Shown: positions 1 through 7,602, numbered from the stretch's first letter. The stretch: 11,851 nt of DNA from Rickettsiales bacterium (GCA_002706585.1 PALU01000063.1:1-11851), one strand, 5' to 3'. Notes: a model not told the origin generated them from the letters alone. A program made the numbers and translations.

Positions 1-50
1 CCCAACAGGTTTTCCGCTCTTCTAAATTTCCGCTAAGTCATTGATTTTAG

Positions 51-126
51 TGGTGAGCCGTACAGGATTTGAACCTGTGACCCACTGATTAAAAGTCAGT
101 TGCTCTACCAACTGAGCTATAGGGAC
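51..126 (-). tRNA. tRNA-Lys(UUU)-like gene with an unpaired acceptor stem; probable integration-site remnant
   Basis: Read on the minus strand, this stretch has a paired D arm (GCTC/GAGC), a five-pair anticodon stem around loop CTTTTAA (anticodon TTT, lysine), a variable loop, a paired T arm (ACAGG/CCTGT with loop TTCAAAT) and an encoded 3' ACCA. The acceptor stem is broken: the 5' strand GTCCCTA and the 3' strand ACGGCTC pair at only three of seven positions. The 3' strand would need GAGCCGT, which is what I recall for alphaproteobacterial tRNA-Lys, but only the mismatch itself is visible here. The homology therefore seems to stop at tRNA position 8. That is the pattern expected where an element integrated into a tRNA gene and left a 3' copy at its far end. 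The catabolic genes lie on the 5' side of the remnant, the side expected to be island DNA. A weak promoter-like pair lies upstream, so expression cannot be excluded. Cloverleaf identity is sure; loss of function is likely. Confidence 0.8.
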
Positions 127-140
127 GTTCTTAGTTTTTT

Positions 141-154
141 CCAATATATATTGG
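141..154. repeat. Perfect 14-bp AT palindrome
   Basis: CCAATATATATTGG is its own reverse complement. It lies 15 bp upstream of the 5' end of the minus-strand tRNA-like sequence. On that strand it overlaps a possible -10 element (TATATA or TATATT) placed about 18 bp after TTGCTA, so it could be a promoter element, an operator or a weak hairpin. It has no GC-rich stem, so it is not a normal intrinsic terminator. Confidence 0.4.
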
Positions 155-212
155 TTATTTTCCTCTTTTAGCAATCTTTATCTTACGCTGAGCTACGTTA
201 AGATTTCATAAT

Positions 213-236
213 TTGTCTGGCTCATTGTCTGGCTCA
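213..236. repeat. Two tandem copies of a 12-bp sequence
   Basis: TTGTCTGGCTCA occurs twice head to tail with no gap (213-224 and 225-236). Short tandem repeats near an attachment site can be integrase or excisionase arm sites, but nothing in the window encodes an integrase, so this remains a structural observation only. Confidence 0.5.
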
Positions 237-334
237 TGCCCATTATAAAATGCACAATCGATCGTCGTTCAATCGACAAATGGACCAATCCCTTTTAGGT
301 GCGTTCCATGAACAACAATCTGGGCCATAGAAAA

Positions 335-1843
335 TCAATCCGTCAAATCGTTGGGTAACAGCCCAGCCGGTATGTTCTGGAAACTCACCGGGCGCAGGAA
401 CCGACGAATTGACATGGTTCCAACAGAGGTGGCTCCGAAATTTGTGGACGCCGGATAGGGCCCGCCATGCACCATTGCGTCAGCAACTTCAACACCTGTT
501 GGGAAACCGTTTGCCAAAATACGCCCTGCTTTGCGTGTGAGGATAGTGACCAAACGCTGGGCGAGCGGGGTGTCACCCTCATCCATATGCAGCGTGCACG
601 TCAACTGACCTTCCAGCTTCCGGGCAATCGCAATCATTTCTTCTGCGTTCTGTGCACGGACAATAATGCCGAGTGGTCCAAACACTTCTTCGCTCAGAGC
701 ATGGTTGTCCAACCACTGAGCCCCGGATGTTGAAAACAGATTAGGCGAAGCATCACGTTTAGTTTGTTCCGTTCTAACCAGAGTATCAACCCCCTCGACC
801 CCGGCAATACGAGCCTGACCGAGGGCATAGGCGTCAGCGATACCCTGAGTCAGCATTGTCTGAGGCGCAACTTCGTCCAGCGCCTTGGATACTACGCTTG
901 TAAACTTGTCTGCATCTCGGCCACCCAAAACGACCGCAATTCCAGGGTTGGTACAAAACTGTCCGACCCCCATGGTTAGCGAGTGCGACCAACCCGTTGC
1001 GATTTCTTCGGCGCGGGCTTCTAATGCTACGGGCAACAAGAACATCGGATTGACCGATCCAAGCTCTCCGAAAAATGGTATTGGGTTAGGTCTTTTGACA
1101 CAGAGATCAAAGAGTGCACGCCCACCGGCAAGCGATCCTGTAAAGCCAACAGCAGAGATCAGTGGGTGCTGGACCAACGCTGAGCCAACAGCGCGGTCGC
1201 CGCCTTGAATCATCGAGAAGACACCTTGATGAATACCGCAGGCCTCGATCGCAGCCAAAATAGCCTGTGCGACAATGTCGCCTGTCCCTGGGTGGGCTGA
1301 GTGACCTTTCACAACGACGGTGCATCCTGCTGCCAGAGCTGCAGCCGTGTCGCCTCCGGCTGTCGAAAACGCTAGAGGAAAATTCGAAGCACCGAAGACA
1401 GCAACCGGACCAACAGGCATCTGCATAAGACGAAGATCAGGACGGGGTAACGGCTGACGTGCGGGGAGGGGTTCGTCATGCCGTTTGTCTAAAAAATCAC
1501 CTTTGCGGATGTGATTTGCAAACAGTCGCAATTGGCCGGTCGTGCGACCACGCTCACCTTCCAATCTTGCTTCTGGCAAGCCAGTTTCCTGTGATCCGAT
1601 TTTAGTTATTGCCGCGCCGCGCGCTTCAATTTCATCCGCAATTTTGTCCAAAAATGCGGCGCGCGTGTCTATCGATAAAGCGCTATAGGACCAAAAGGCA
1701 TCTTCCGCCTGGGTACAGGCTTCATCCACATGTGCCACAGAACCAACTGCGAACTCATGCGCAGGAGCGTGAGCTGGATCAGACTGGAATACACGTTCCC
1801 CATCGACCCATTCACCAGCGATCAAGTGTTTACCGATAATCAT
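335..1843 (-). CDS. Alpha-ketoglutarate-semialdehyde dehydrogenase-like aldehyde dehydrogenase
   Basis: A 502-residue member of the aldehyde dehydrogenase superfamily, a normal full length. The catalytic cysteine is visible as C297 in GQFCTNPG and the general-base glutamate as E260 in FFGELGSVNP. N154 (GASNFPLAFS) and K179 (VVVKGH) are the other conserved catalytic and cofactor residues. The VGPVAVFGASNFPLAFS segment is typical of the branch that holds KGSADH types II/III and the NADP-using Vibrio harveyi aldehyde dehydrogenase. The expected reaction is oxidation of 2,5-dioxopentanoate to 2-oxoglutarate in the cytoplasm, the last step of non-phosphorylating hexarate and pentonate pathways. 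The chosen ATG follows the purine-rich stretch GGGAAAAAAGAA. It is the last gene of its unit, 26 bp after the sulfatase stop codon. The presence of a KdgD-like lyase and an acid-sugar dehydratase supports the KGSA assignment over other aldehydes, though family members can be broad in substrate. Confidence 0.9.
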   Translation of the reverse strand: MIIGKHLIAGEWVDGERVFQSDPAHAPAHEFAVGSVAHVDEACTQAEDAFWSYSALSIDTRAAFLDKIADEIEARGAAITKIGSQETGLPEARLEGERGRTTGQLRLFANHIRKGDFLDKRHDEPLPARQPLPRPDLRLMQMPVGPVAVFGASNFPLAFSTAGGDTAAALAAGCTVVVKGHSAHPGTGDIVAQAILAAIEACGIHQGVFSMIQGGDRAVGSALVQHPLISAVGFTGSLAGGRALFDLCVKRPNPIPFFGELGSVNPMFLLPVALEARAEEIATGWSHSLTMGVGQFCTNPGIAVVLGGRDADKFTSVVSKALDEVAPQTMLTQGIADAYALGQARIAGVEGVDTLVRTEQTKRDASPNLFSTSGAQWLDNHALSEEVFGPLGIIVRAQNAEEMIAIARKLEGQLTCTLHMDEGDTPLAQRLVTILTRKAGRILANGFPTGVEVADAMVHGGPYPASTNFGATSVGTMSIRRFLRPVSFQNIPAGLLPNDLTD

Positions 1844-1869
1844 TTCTTTTTTCCCATTAATTTAGATGC

Positions 1870-3408
1870 TTAAGTCATCCCAACTGGTTCGGCGAAGTCC
1901 TCTAACGCAGTTTTTCTTCGGTCAGAGAGAATGGCCATCAAACGAATTTGGATATCCTTGGCAGTTGGATCGCCCCAAATGTTTCTCATTTCGTTTGGAT
2001 CGTCACCCAAATCGTAGAGCTCTCCAGCTTCTGAGAACTCATCAAACGTCAGTTTGTACCGCCCGTCGTGAACGCAGGTCAGACGCAATGGTACGCCGCA
2101 GCGCGATTCACCGACGCGCCATTCGCACAAAACGGGGTTGGAGCGCTTCTGAACCTCTCCTTCTAGGATTGACAGGATAGAGTCCCCATCCCATGAGGCC
2201 TCTGGCTTGCTTTTAGCGATGTGAGCAAATGTTGGCGCCATATCCAAAGTGGACACAATTGCACTTTCAGATCGTCCAGCTGGAATGCCTGGACCTGCCG
2301 CGATCAGGCCTACGTTGATTAAACTTTCATAGAGCATCGGCCCCTTCAAATAGAGCCCATGATCACCGAGGAAATCACCATGATCAGATGTGAAGAAGAT
2401 ATAGGTATTTTCCAGTTCGCCTTCTTCCTCCAATGTCGCAAGGATACGGCCAAGGTTGTGATCGATAAGGGAAATCATGCCGTAGTAGTTTGCGGTCATG
2501 TCACGCAATTGTTCTTCACTCTGATCCAACACCCGAGTGCCAGATTTCCGGAACCGCTTGAGTACCGGATCGTCCAGTTTGGGCTCCCCTTCCAATGCCG
2601 CTTTGTGCCACCAAGGGCGCTGTTCTAGGTCAAGCTCGCGATGTTGGGGTAGGTCAATCTTTTCAGGATCATGCAGCGACGCCCAAGGCTCGGGACAATC
2701 AAAAGGGTGATGCGGATCTCCAAAAGACGTCCAGAGCATGAACGGTTTGTCTTTGTTGCGCGCTTTGATGAAATCTATAGAGCGATCCCCAATCCACGAT
2801 GTCGGATGCCACGCAACCGGTAGGGCCGAGTTCCAAGTCTGGTGAGCGCCTGTTATTGGCCGCGTTTCAGAGCCCCAAAGATCATAGCCGTTCGTTCGCC
2901 CAACACCATCGAAGAACCACTTTTCAAAGTGCTGTCCGTTTGGCGGGTACAATGGATCACGCTTTGGAAACCATTTCCCGAATAGCGCCAATTCAACATG
3001 TTCAAATCCCATATAGGGACCAGTCCAGTCTGGTGGGTAATCTGCGGAAGAAGTAGCACATTCTGCTCGGCCGGTGGGAGAAAATGTTGCTTTGGTTGAA
3101 AAATGGGCTTTTCCAACAAGTGCAGTTTGATATCCAGCACGTGACAAATGACCTGCAAACCCTTTGTGTGCAAGGTCGGGATCTAGGTCGATTCCGTTGT
3201 CAGCTGCGCCACTTGTGAACGGAAGAAGGCCCGTAAGTATAGCAGCTCTGGCCGGCTGGCAAACAGGTGAAGGAGTAATGCAGTTTCTAAAATCTGTTCC
3301 ACGCTCCGCCAGCGCATCAAGATGCGGTGTTTGAACTTTTCGTCCTCGAAATCCGTAACAATCCCGTCGCTGCTGGTCCGTAGTGATGAATAGAATATTA
3401 GGGCGCAT
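1870..3408 (-). CDS. Cytoplasmic Cys-type (type I, formylglycine) sulfatase, 512 aa
   Basis: Hydrolyses a sulfate ester; substrate unknown. The modification motif is PVCQPARAAILTG with C50 the residue converted to formylglycine (C-x-P-x-R). Metal and substrate residues expected in the alkaline-phosphatase-like fold are visible: TTDQQ at residues 10-13, GKAHF after the first core, FGDPHHPF, and the later TSDHGDFLGDHG plus a following lysine. The N-terminus runs straight into the first beta strand (MRPNILFITTDQQ) with no signal peptide, so the enzyme should be cytoplasmic. That fits a role after import of a small sulfated compound, not outside attack on polysaccharide. It is only distantly similar to the other sulfatase in this window and carries a longer middle insert with several W/P-rich segments. 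No Shine-Dalgarno sequence precedes the start ATG, which is preceded by ATTTTTTC, and a hairpin separates it from tctC, so its expression may be set below that of tctC. D-Q at the metal site resembles choline sulfatase and phosphonate-ester hydrolase relatives. Confidence 0.93.
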   Translation of the reverse strand: MRPNILFITTDQQRRDCYGFRGRKVQTPHLDALAERGTDFRNCITPSPVCQPARAAILTGLLPFTSGAADNGIDLDPDLAHKGFAGHLSRAGYQTALVGKAHFSTKATFSPTGRAECATSSADYPPDWTGPYMGFEHVELALFGKWFPKRDPLYPPNGQHFEKWFFDGVGRTNGYDLWGSETRPITGAHQTWNSALPVAWHPTSWIGDRSIDFIKARNKDKPFMLWTSFGDPHHPFDCPEPWASLHDPEKIDLPQHRELDLEQRPWWHKAALEGEPKLDDPVLKRFRKSGTRVLDQSEEQLRDMTANYYGMISLIDHNLGRILATLEEEGELENTYIFFTSDHGDFLGDHGLYLKGPMLYESLINVGLIAAGPGIPAGRSESAIVSTLDMAPTFAHIAKSKPEASWDGDSILSILEGEVQKRSNPVLCEWRVGESRCGVPLRLTCVHDGRYKLTFDEFSEAGELYDLGDDPNEMRNIWGDPTAKDIQIRLMAILSDRRKTALEDFAEPVGMT

Positions 3409-3423
3409 GAAAAAATAACTGGG

Positions 3424-3450
3424 AAAAGAGGTGGGCGTTTGCCCGCCTCT
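3424..3450 (-). terminator. Intercistronic hairpin with T run, likely partial terminator or mRNA stabiliser
   Basis: On the minus strand AGAGGCGGGC and GCCCACCTCT form a ten-position stem with one C-A mismatch around the loop AAAC, followed directly by TTTT. It sits in the 56-bp gap between tctC and the sulfatase gene. A hairpin here would leave the abundant binding protein message in excess over the enzymes downstream, a common arrangement for periplasmic-binding-protein genes. Read on the plus strand the mismatch becomes a G-T wobble, but no gene runs in from that side. Confidence 0.6.
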
Positions 3451-3464
3451 CTAAAGTTCGAACA

Positions 3465-4556
3465 CTAGCGACCTAGTGCCACCATTTCTTCCACTACTGC
3501 GAGCATTTCAGGTGTTATCGAGCGGTAATTCTGAAAAGCCGAGATAGTCGAGGCCGTTGAATTAACGTGCGGGGCGTCACCAAATTGAGCCAACCATTTA
3601 GCCTGAAACTCGCCATCAGCCCAAGTTGACTGGTACGCTGTCCGCAAAACTTCCAACAATTCATCCGGGGTTCCCGGAGGAGCCACCATTGCCGGGGAAG
3701 TCGAATGCACGTTGGTGCGCAACCACTTGTAAGTATCCCATTTGATCCCCGAGGGTTCCGCACCATGGATCTGGATATGAAGATCCCGTAAGCTTGGTAG
3801 GTCAGAGTAGAACGGCGCCTCAGCTGGTACTATGATTTCCTTATTTTCATCAAAAAACGGATGATAAAACAGCATCATCGTTTCACCTTCATTAGTTGTA
3901 TCGGTAAAAAACCTTGAGTACCCACCCGTCGCAGTATGACCGGCTTGGAGCTCACCAGAAAGGATCCCGGGTGAAATTTTCTTCATTGACTTGAAACCTG
4001 GAATATAGCGGAAATCAGCACCAATGATCGTCAGTGCTAAGTTACCAATCAGGTCGTTAGTGTTACTTGAGGAACGCCCACCGAGACGGAGCCCTTTAAC
4101 ATTTATGATATCTGCTGGTCGAGACATTCCTGTGCCAGCATCGGCACGCACGATAGTGCCGCGTTCATTTGCAGCTGACCCAATGGCCCCAAATTCTTCA
4201 GGCACGAATCTAATACCTTCGCCTCCTGCCAAAACGGCCATTGGATCCCAGTTCCCATAGTAAAACATCAAGCCATCTGGATCGGCCTTTTCGTATGTAT
4301 AATTGAGCGCAACGGCACCACCTGCGCCCTCCTTATTCCGGACGATTATGTTGGGGTTCCCTGGAATATGCTCTGCTAGGCCGGCCATAAAGGTCCGAGC
4401 ACTTACGTCACCGCCACTTCCTGCCGACACGCCGACAATGACAGTAATAGTCTTCCCTGCATAAAAATTCTCTGCAGTTGAATTTGTAGGTATCAGCAAA
4501 GCAGCCGCTGAAAACACAATTATTGAACAATGCATTAATCGATACAAGAAATTCAT
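3465..4556 (-). CDS. tctC: TctC/Bug-family periplasmic solute-binding protein
   Basis: The extracytoplasmic receptor of a tripartite tricarboxylate transporter (TTT), 363 residues, slightly longer than the usual ~330. Residues 1-28 form a signal peptide: a short basic start, a hydrophobic run (SIIVFSAAALLIP) and a likely cleavage after NSTA. The mature N-terminus GKTITVIVGVSAGSGGDVSAR, with HIPGNPNIIVRNKEGAGG after it, is the typical TctC domain-I signature of carboxylate-binding Bug proteins. The family binds carboxylates through main-chain contacts, so the ligand cannot be read from sequence; neighbours suggest a sulfated acid sugar. I start at 4556 and not the longer upstream ATG because GGGAGGA lies at the right distance, the signal peptide begins there, and the extra N-terminal residues would overlap the divergent LysR gene. 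It is the first gene of unit B. Confidence 0.93.
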   Translation of the reverse strand: MNFLYRLMHCSIIVFSAAALLIPTNSTAENFYAGKTITVIVGVSAGSGGDVSARTFMAGLAEHIPGNPNIIVRNKEGAGGAVALNYTYEKADPDGLMFYYGNWDPMAVLAGGEGIRFVPEEFGAIGSAANERGTIVRADAGTGMSRPADIINVKGLRLGGRSSSNTNDLIGNLALTIIGADFRYIPGFKSMKKISPGILSGELQAGHTATGGYSRFFTDTTNEGETMMLFYHPFFDENKEIIVPAEAPFYSDLPSLRDLHIQIHGAEPSGIKWDTYKWLRTNVHSTSPAMVAPPGTPDELLEVLRTAYQSTWADGEFQAKWLAQFGDAPHVNSTASTISAFQNYRSITPEMLAVVEEMVALGR

Positions 4557-4561
4557 AGTAT

Positions 4562-4568
4562 CCTCCCG
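4562..4568 (-). promoter_or_regulatory. Ribosome binding site of tctC
   Basis: On the minus strand the purine-rich GGGAGGA lies five bases before the ATG at 4556. It decides the start: the longer in-frame ATG beginning at 4655 has no comparable site and would remove the signal peptide from the N-terminus. Confidence 0.7.
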
Positions 4569-4617
4569 GTAGAATTTTTTTTTAGTGTAGCCGTTGGATA
4601 AACAATTAAGCCATGAT

Positions 4618-4643
4618 ATACTGTGAGCTAGTGTATGACCGAT
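4618..4643. promoter_or_regulatory. Candidate LysR-type operator in the tctC-lysR divergent region
   Basis: ATAC-N11-GTAT forms a small inverted repeat at 4618-4636 in the 99-bp gap between the divergent tctC and LysR starts, where a LysR-type regulator would normally bind. Overlapping its right end is TATGACCGAT (4634-4643), a 10-mer found again as its reverse complement at 11040-11049 in the other divergent control region. Arm spacing is wider than the classic T-N11-A box, so this is a candidate only. No clear -35/-10 pair could be assigned for either gene. Confidence 0.35.
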
Positions 4644-4655
4644 AGGACATGGCAA

Positions 4656-5540
4656 ATGAACTTCGATCAGCTGAGAACATTCCTTTCAGTCGCCGACGAG
4701 ATGTCGATCAGCGGAGCGGCAGATCGTTTGGGTACTACACAGCCTGTTATAAGCCGGTCCATAAAAAGGCTCGAGACTGAATTGCACGCAACTTTGTTTG
4801 ATAGACTGCCGCGCGGCGTTGCACTCACAGTGTTTGGAAAAGCACTTTACAGCGAAGCACAGAATATTTTAGCGTCGCATAGGCGTACCGTTGAAACGTT
4901 CGAAACATTGCGGGGTGTCGGACGCACCTATGTACGAATTGGAGCAGGTGCGACCTGGTTCGAAGAACGTTTGCCAGAAGTCCTTTCCAGTTTCATCATC
5001 AAAAAACCCGGAGTGCGCATAGATGCTTCGTTTATTCCCCGATTTGAAATCATCGAAGCTCTGCTTATGGGGCACATCGACATCGGGCTCGCCCAGTTCA
5101 GAGTGGAGAAACTTCCTTCCGATGACATCGAATACGAAGAACTCTTTACTGACCGACTAGTTATTATCGGCCGCAAGGGACACCCTCTGTGTGGCAAGTT
5201 AGAATCTGCCGAAGCAATCAGCAAACTGATTTGGGCAACGACACCGAGTGCAACCAGTGAAGAAAGGCTTCGAGGACTGTGCAAACGCTTTGGTTTTGAT
5301 AATCCTAACATTCACATCAAATGCCATTCTATATCAAGTGTTCTAGAGATTGTGCGAAACACAGACTTTGTGACATTGGCGCCGGAATTCATGGCCAATG
5401 CGAATGGAAAAGAGGGATTTGAAATTTTGACAGATGGTCTTCACATCACACTTTCAAAAGGAATCCTGACACCCCGTCAGGGCTCTCTTTCCTTAGGCGC
5501 GCGATTATTTAGAACACACCTAAGGCAAGCATTCGGATAA
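4656..5540 (+). CDS. LysR-type transcriptional regulator
   Basis: A 294-residue LysR-family protein of normal length. Residues 3-60 are the winged helix-turn-helix domain (FDQLRTFLSVADEMSISGAA..., with the recognition helix around TTQPVISRSIKRLE), followed by the linker helix and a periplasmic-binding-protein-like effector domain from about residue 90. It probably senses the imported acid or a pathway intermediate and controls the divergent tctC unit, perhaps also the other unit. I prefer the ATG at 4656 because AGGA lies eight bases upstream and LysR proteins usually begin just before FDQLR; an in-frame ATG at 4635 would add seven residues (MTDRTWQ) without a good ribosome site. Its stop codon is immediately adjacent to the stop codon of the convergent tctAB gene, with no base between them. 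It splits the transporter genes tctC and tctAB. Confidence 0.95.
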   Translation: MNFDQLRTFLSVADEMSISGAADRLGTTQPVISRSIKRLETELHATLFDRLPRGVALTVFGKALYSEAQNILASHRRTVETFETLRGVGRTYVRIGAGATWFEERLPEVLSSFIIKKPGVRIDASFIPRFEIIEALLMGHIDIGLAQFRVEKLPSDDIEYEELFTDRLVIIGRKGHPLCGKLESAEAISKLIWATTPSATSEERLRGLCKRFGFDNPNIHIKCHSISSVLEIVRNTDFVTLAPEFMANANGKEGFEILTDGLHITLSKGILTPRQGSLSLGARLFRTHLRQAFG

Positions 5541-7556
5541 TCAGAAGAATAGCCACAGCGGCGCATTCACCCCAAATACATCTTTGGCCAATCCACCAAG
5601 AAGTGATGGCTGCCAAAAAATCGTAAGGACTCTTTCGTAGAAGCCAACAAGAACAATCCAGCCTGCAGCAGCATAGGCAAAAGAAAATGTCCATGAAAAT
5701 TTTGCCCAGAACCTGCAAAACAACAGAATGAAAATCGGAATCGCAAGCTTTTGGCCAATTACCAACGCACCAGCGACTACCGCGCTAACGGCCAAAAGAA
5801 AGAATATCATCCCAACCAACACTTCGCGCTGGGCACCCATGAGCCTGTGGGTGACTCCAATCACGCGCATTCGCACCAATCCTTGGACTAGGGCGCAAAT
5901 AACAAGCACTGCGCCCAAAATACAAGCTGAAAGTGGAAATAGCCGAACGCTGTAACTCCAGTCGAGTGCCAGAAACGCGCAAACGACAAAGACTACCAGT
6001 AGAAAAATCCCAATCCCACTTGAAACAATCGGGATCTCATCCAACGAACTTTGAACTTCATCGGGCTTTAGACCTGCCACAGTGGATCGGTTTTTTCTCA
6101 TGGAAGCCACGATTGTCACCGCAATGATTGCGAGGATTACCAGAACAATTGGACGAGTAAGCCAGCCAAAACCCAAGTGGATATTCATAGTGATCAGAAA
6201 CGAATTTTCCATGATAGCGCCCAAGATGAACGCAAGAATAATTGGTGGCCGAGGCCATCCTCCGCGTTTCATTAAATACCCAATTATTCCGGCAATGATT
6301 AGCGTTACCCAGTCGCCATATGTAGAAGTGTCCATCCAGGCGCCCATCAAAACGAAAAGGATTACACCCGGCACAATAAAATGCCCGGGCACAAACGCTA
6401 GATAAGCCACGCGGTTGGAGACTATCATCATTGCCGCAGCGCCAATCAGGTTCGCAATAATTATCATCCAAACCATGCTAAATGACAAAGCTAACTCAGT
6501 CGTCAGCATTGAGGGCCCCGGCCGTAACCCGTGGATGAGCATTCCGCCAAGGAGGATTGCATATCCAGTGGTACCGGGTATTCCGAAAACAATCGTGGGA
6601 ATCAATCCACCACCTCTCATCGCGTTGTTAGCAGTTTCGGGCGCAATGACTCCACGGATATCACCCTCTCCGAACTTGGGGTCTTTCTTGGTGGACTGGA
6701 CAGCGTGACCATAGGCAATCCAATCTGTGACGGAGCCGCCGAGCCCTGGAACAATCCCAACATAAGTACCAATTACGGCACTGCGGATAACGAGCCACCA
6801 GTTCTTGATTGCATCCCGTACACCCTGCCACATCAGTGCTCGTCCACCGGTATCTTTTATCATGCCGTCGCGGGCGATCGAGATGTTTCGGACAGCCAAA
6901 TCAACCATTTCAGGTAAAGCAAACAGCCCTAATACTATCGGTAAGAGTGGCGCGCCATCCAACAGGTAGTCGCTGCCAAAAAAGTACCGAGGCACTGCTT
7001 CGTTTTGAGAATATCCTATTGTTGCAATCAGGACACCAAGCGCCCCAGTTGAGAGCCCCTTGAAGACGGATCTCCCACTTAAAGCCCCTACCATGCTGAT
7101 CCCAAGTAGACCAAGCATGAAAAGCTCGGCGTTTGTGAACGAACGGAGCAGAGGCTTCAGCAATGGAAGCGAAGCAGCGAGGATAAGTGCACCAAAAAGC
7201 CCGCCAAAAGCCGAACAAGCGAAGGCTGCGCCAAGCGCCCTTTGCGCCTCACCTTTTTTTGCGAGGGGATATCCGTCTAGTATAGTCGCCTGGCTAGCTG
7301 CTGTTCCTGGAATTCCTAGCATCACGGATGTGACAGTGTCACCAGTCATTGTAACAGCGTACATGCCCAACAGCAGTGCAAATGCGGCGGTACTATCCAT
7401 GCCGAAAGTAAACGGCAAGAGCAGAACAATACCAATGCCACCACCGAGCCCGGGGATAATGCCAATTGTGATGCCGCACAAAATACCGATCAAAAGCGCA
7501 ATGAATGCATCAGGTTCAAAAACCATGAAGAGGCCTTGAAAGAAAATTTCTAGCAT
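5541..7556 (-). CDS. tctA: TctA-TctB fusion: membrane components of a TTT-family carboxylate transporter
   Basis: A 671-residue inner-membrane protein, about 170 residues longer than a stand-alone TctA. Residues 1-485 are TctA: the first signature IIPGLGGGIGIVLLLPFTFG (33-52), LGIPGTAASQAT with DGYPLAKKGEA (80-104), and the internal-repeat signature YVGIVPGLGGSVTDWIAYG (265-283) followed by GGGLIPTIVFGIPGTTG (315-331). About ten hydrophobic segments are visible. After a charged linker (MRKNRSTVAGLKPDEVQ, 486-502) come four further hydrophobic segments (about 512-530, 540-560, 579-602, 604-642) matching the small TctB subunit. No separate tctB exists in the window. Start at 7556 follows GGGAGGA; an upstream in-frame ATG at 7673 would overlap the sulfatase gene. 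Works with TctC in sodium- or proton-driven carboxylate uptake. It is the last gene of unit A and ends at the LysR stop codon. Confidence 0.93.
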   Translation of the reverse strand: MLEIFFQGLFMVFEPDAFIALLIGILCGITIGIIPGLGGGIGIVLLLPFTFGMDSTAAFALLLGMYAVTMTGDTVTSVMLGIPGTAASQATILDGYPLAKKGEAQRALGAAFACSAFGGLFGALILAASLPLLKPLLRSFTNAELFMLGLLGISMVGALSGRSVFKGLSTGALGVLIATIGYSQNEAVPRYFFGSDYLLDGAPLLPIVLGLFALPEMVDLAVRNISIARDGMIKDTGGRALMWQGVRDAIKNWWLVIRSAVIGTYVGIVPGLGGSVTDWIAYGHAVQSTKKDPKFGEGDIRGVIAPETANNAMRGGGLIPTIVFGIPGTTGYAILLGGMLIHGLRPGPSMLTTELALSFSMVWMIIIANLIGAAAMMIVSNRVAYLAFVPGHFIVPGVILFVLMGAWMDTSTYGDWVTLIIAGIIGYLMKRGGWPRPPIILAFILGAIMENSFLITMNIHLGFGWLTRPIVLVILAIIAVTIVASMRKNRSTVAGLKPDEVQSSLDEIPIVSSGIGIFLLVVFVVCAFLALDWSYSVRLFPLSACILGAVLVICALVQGLVRMRVIGVTHRLMGAQREVLVGMIFFLLAVSAVVAGALVIGQKLAIPIFILLFCRFWAKFSWTFSFAYAAAGWIVLVGFYERVLTIFWQPSLLGGLAKDVFGVNAPLWLFF

Positions 7557-7565
7557 TTGTTCCTC

Positions 7566-7602
7566 CCTTTCCTGCCCGGAACATGTCGTCGAACCAGGAA
7601 GG
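7566..7602 (-). promoter_or_regulatory. Possible hairpin overlapping the tctAB ribosome binding site
   Basis: In the 61-bp gap before tctAB the minus strand carries CCTTCCTG and, about 20 bases later, CAGGAAAGG. They can pair with one bulged base, and the second arm runs into the GGGAGGA ribosome binding site. The structure could tune translation of the transporter relative to the upstream enzymes. The loop is long and the stem modest. Confidence 0.3.

Larger units (their letters stand above)
127..334. other. AT-rich non-coding stretch between the tRNA-like sequence and the ALDH gene
   Basis: No convincing gene is visible in these 208 bases. They contain a perfect 14-bp palindrome at 141-154 and a 12-bp tandem repeat at 213-236, described separately. 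I looked for a rho-independent terminator after the stop codon of the minus-strand dehydrogenase gene and saw none with both a GC-rich stem and a T run. If the tRNA-like sequence marks an island edge, this is the first DNA inside the element. Confidence 0.5.

Noticed and set aside
1..50. A short open stretch at the left edge (ending in TAA at 34-36) considered as the C-terminus of an integrase.
   Set aside because: Only eleven codons are visible and they contain no diagnostic motif.
188..195. On the minus strand TAGCTCAG, a tRNA D-arm opening, occurs exactly 76 bp upstream of the same 8-mer in the tRNA-like sequence, hinting at a second tRNA copy.
   Set aside because: The bases that follow form no D, anticodon or T arm, so the match is limited to 8 bp and is best treated as coincidence.
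241..275. Repeated CAATCGA and an ATCGAT palindrome considered as a terminator after the ALDH gene.
   Set aside because: The arms do not form a stable stem and no T run follows on the minus strand.
4557..4655. A longer TctC protein starting at 4655 on the minus strand.
   Set aside because: It would overlap the divergent LysR control region and place extra residues before a good signal peptide; the ATG at 4556 has a strong ribosome site.
5543..7500. Several open frames on the plus strand opposite tctAB.
   Set aside because: They are mirror images of a strongly hydrophobic coding region, lack ribosome sites and match no recognisable family.
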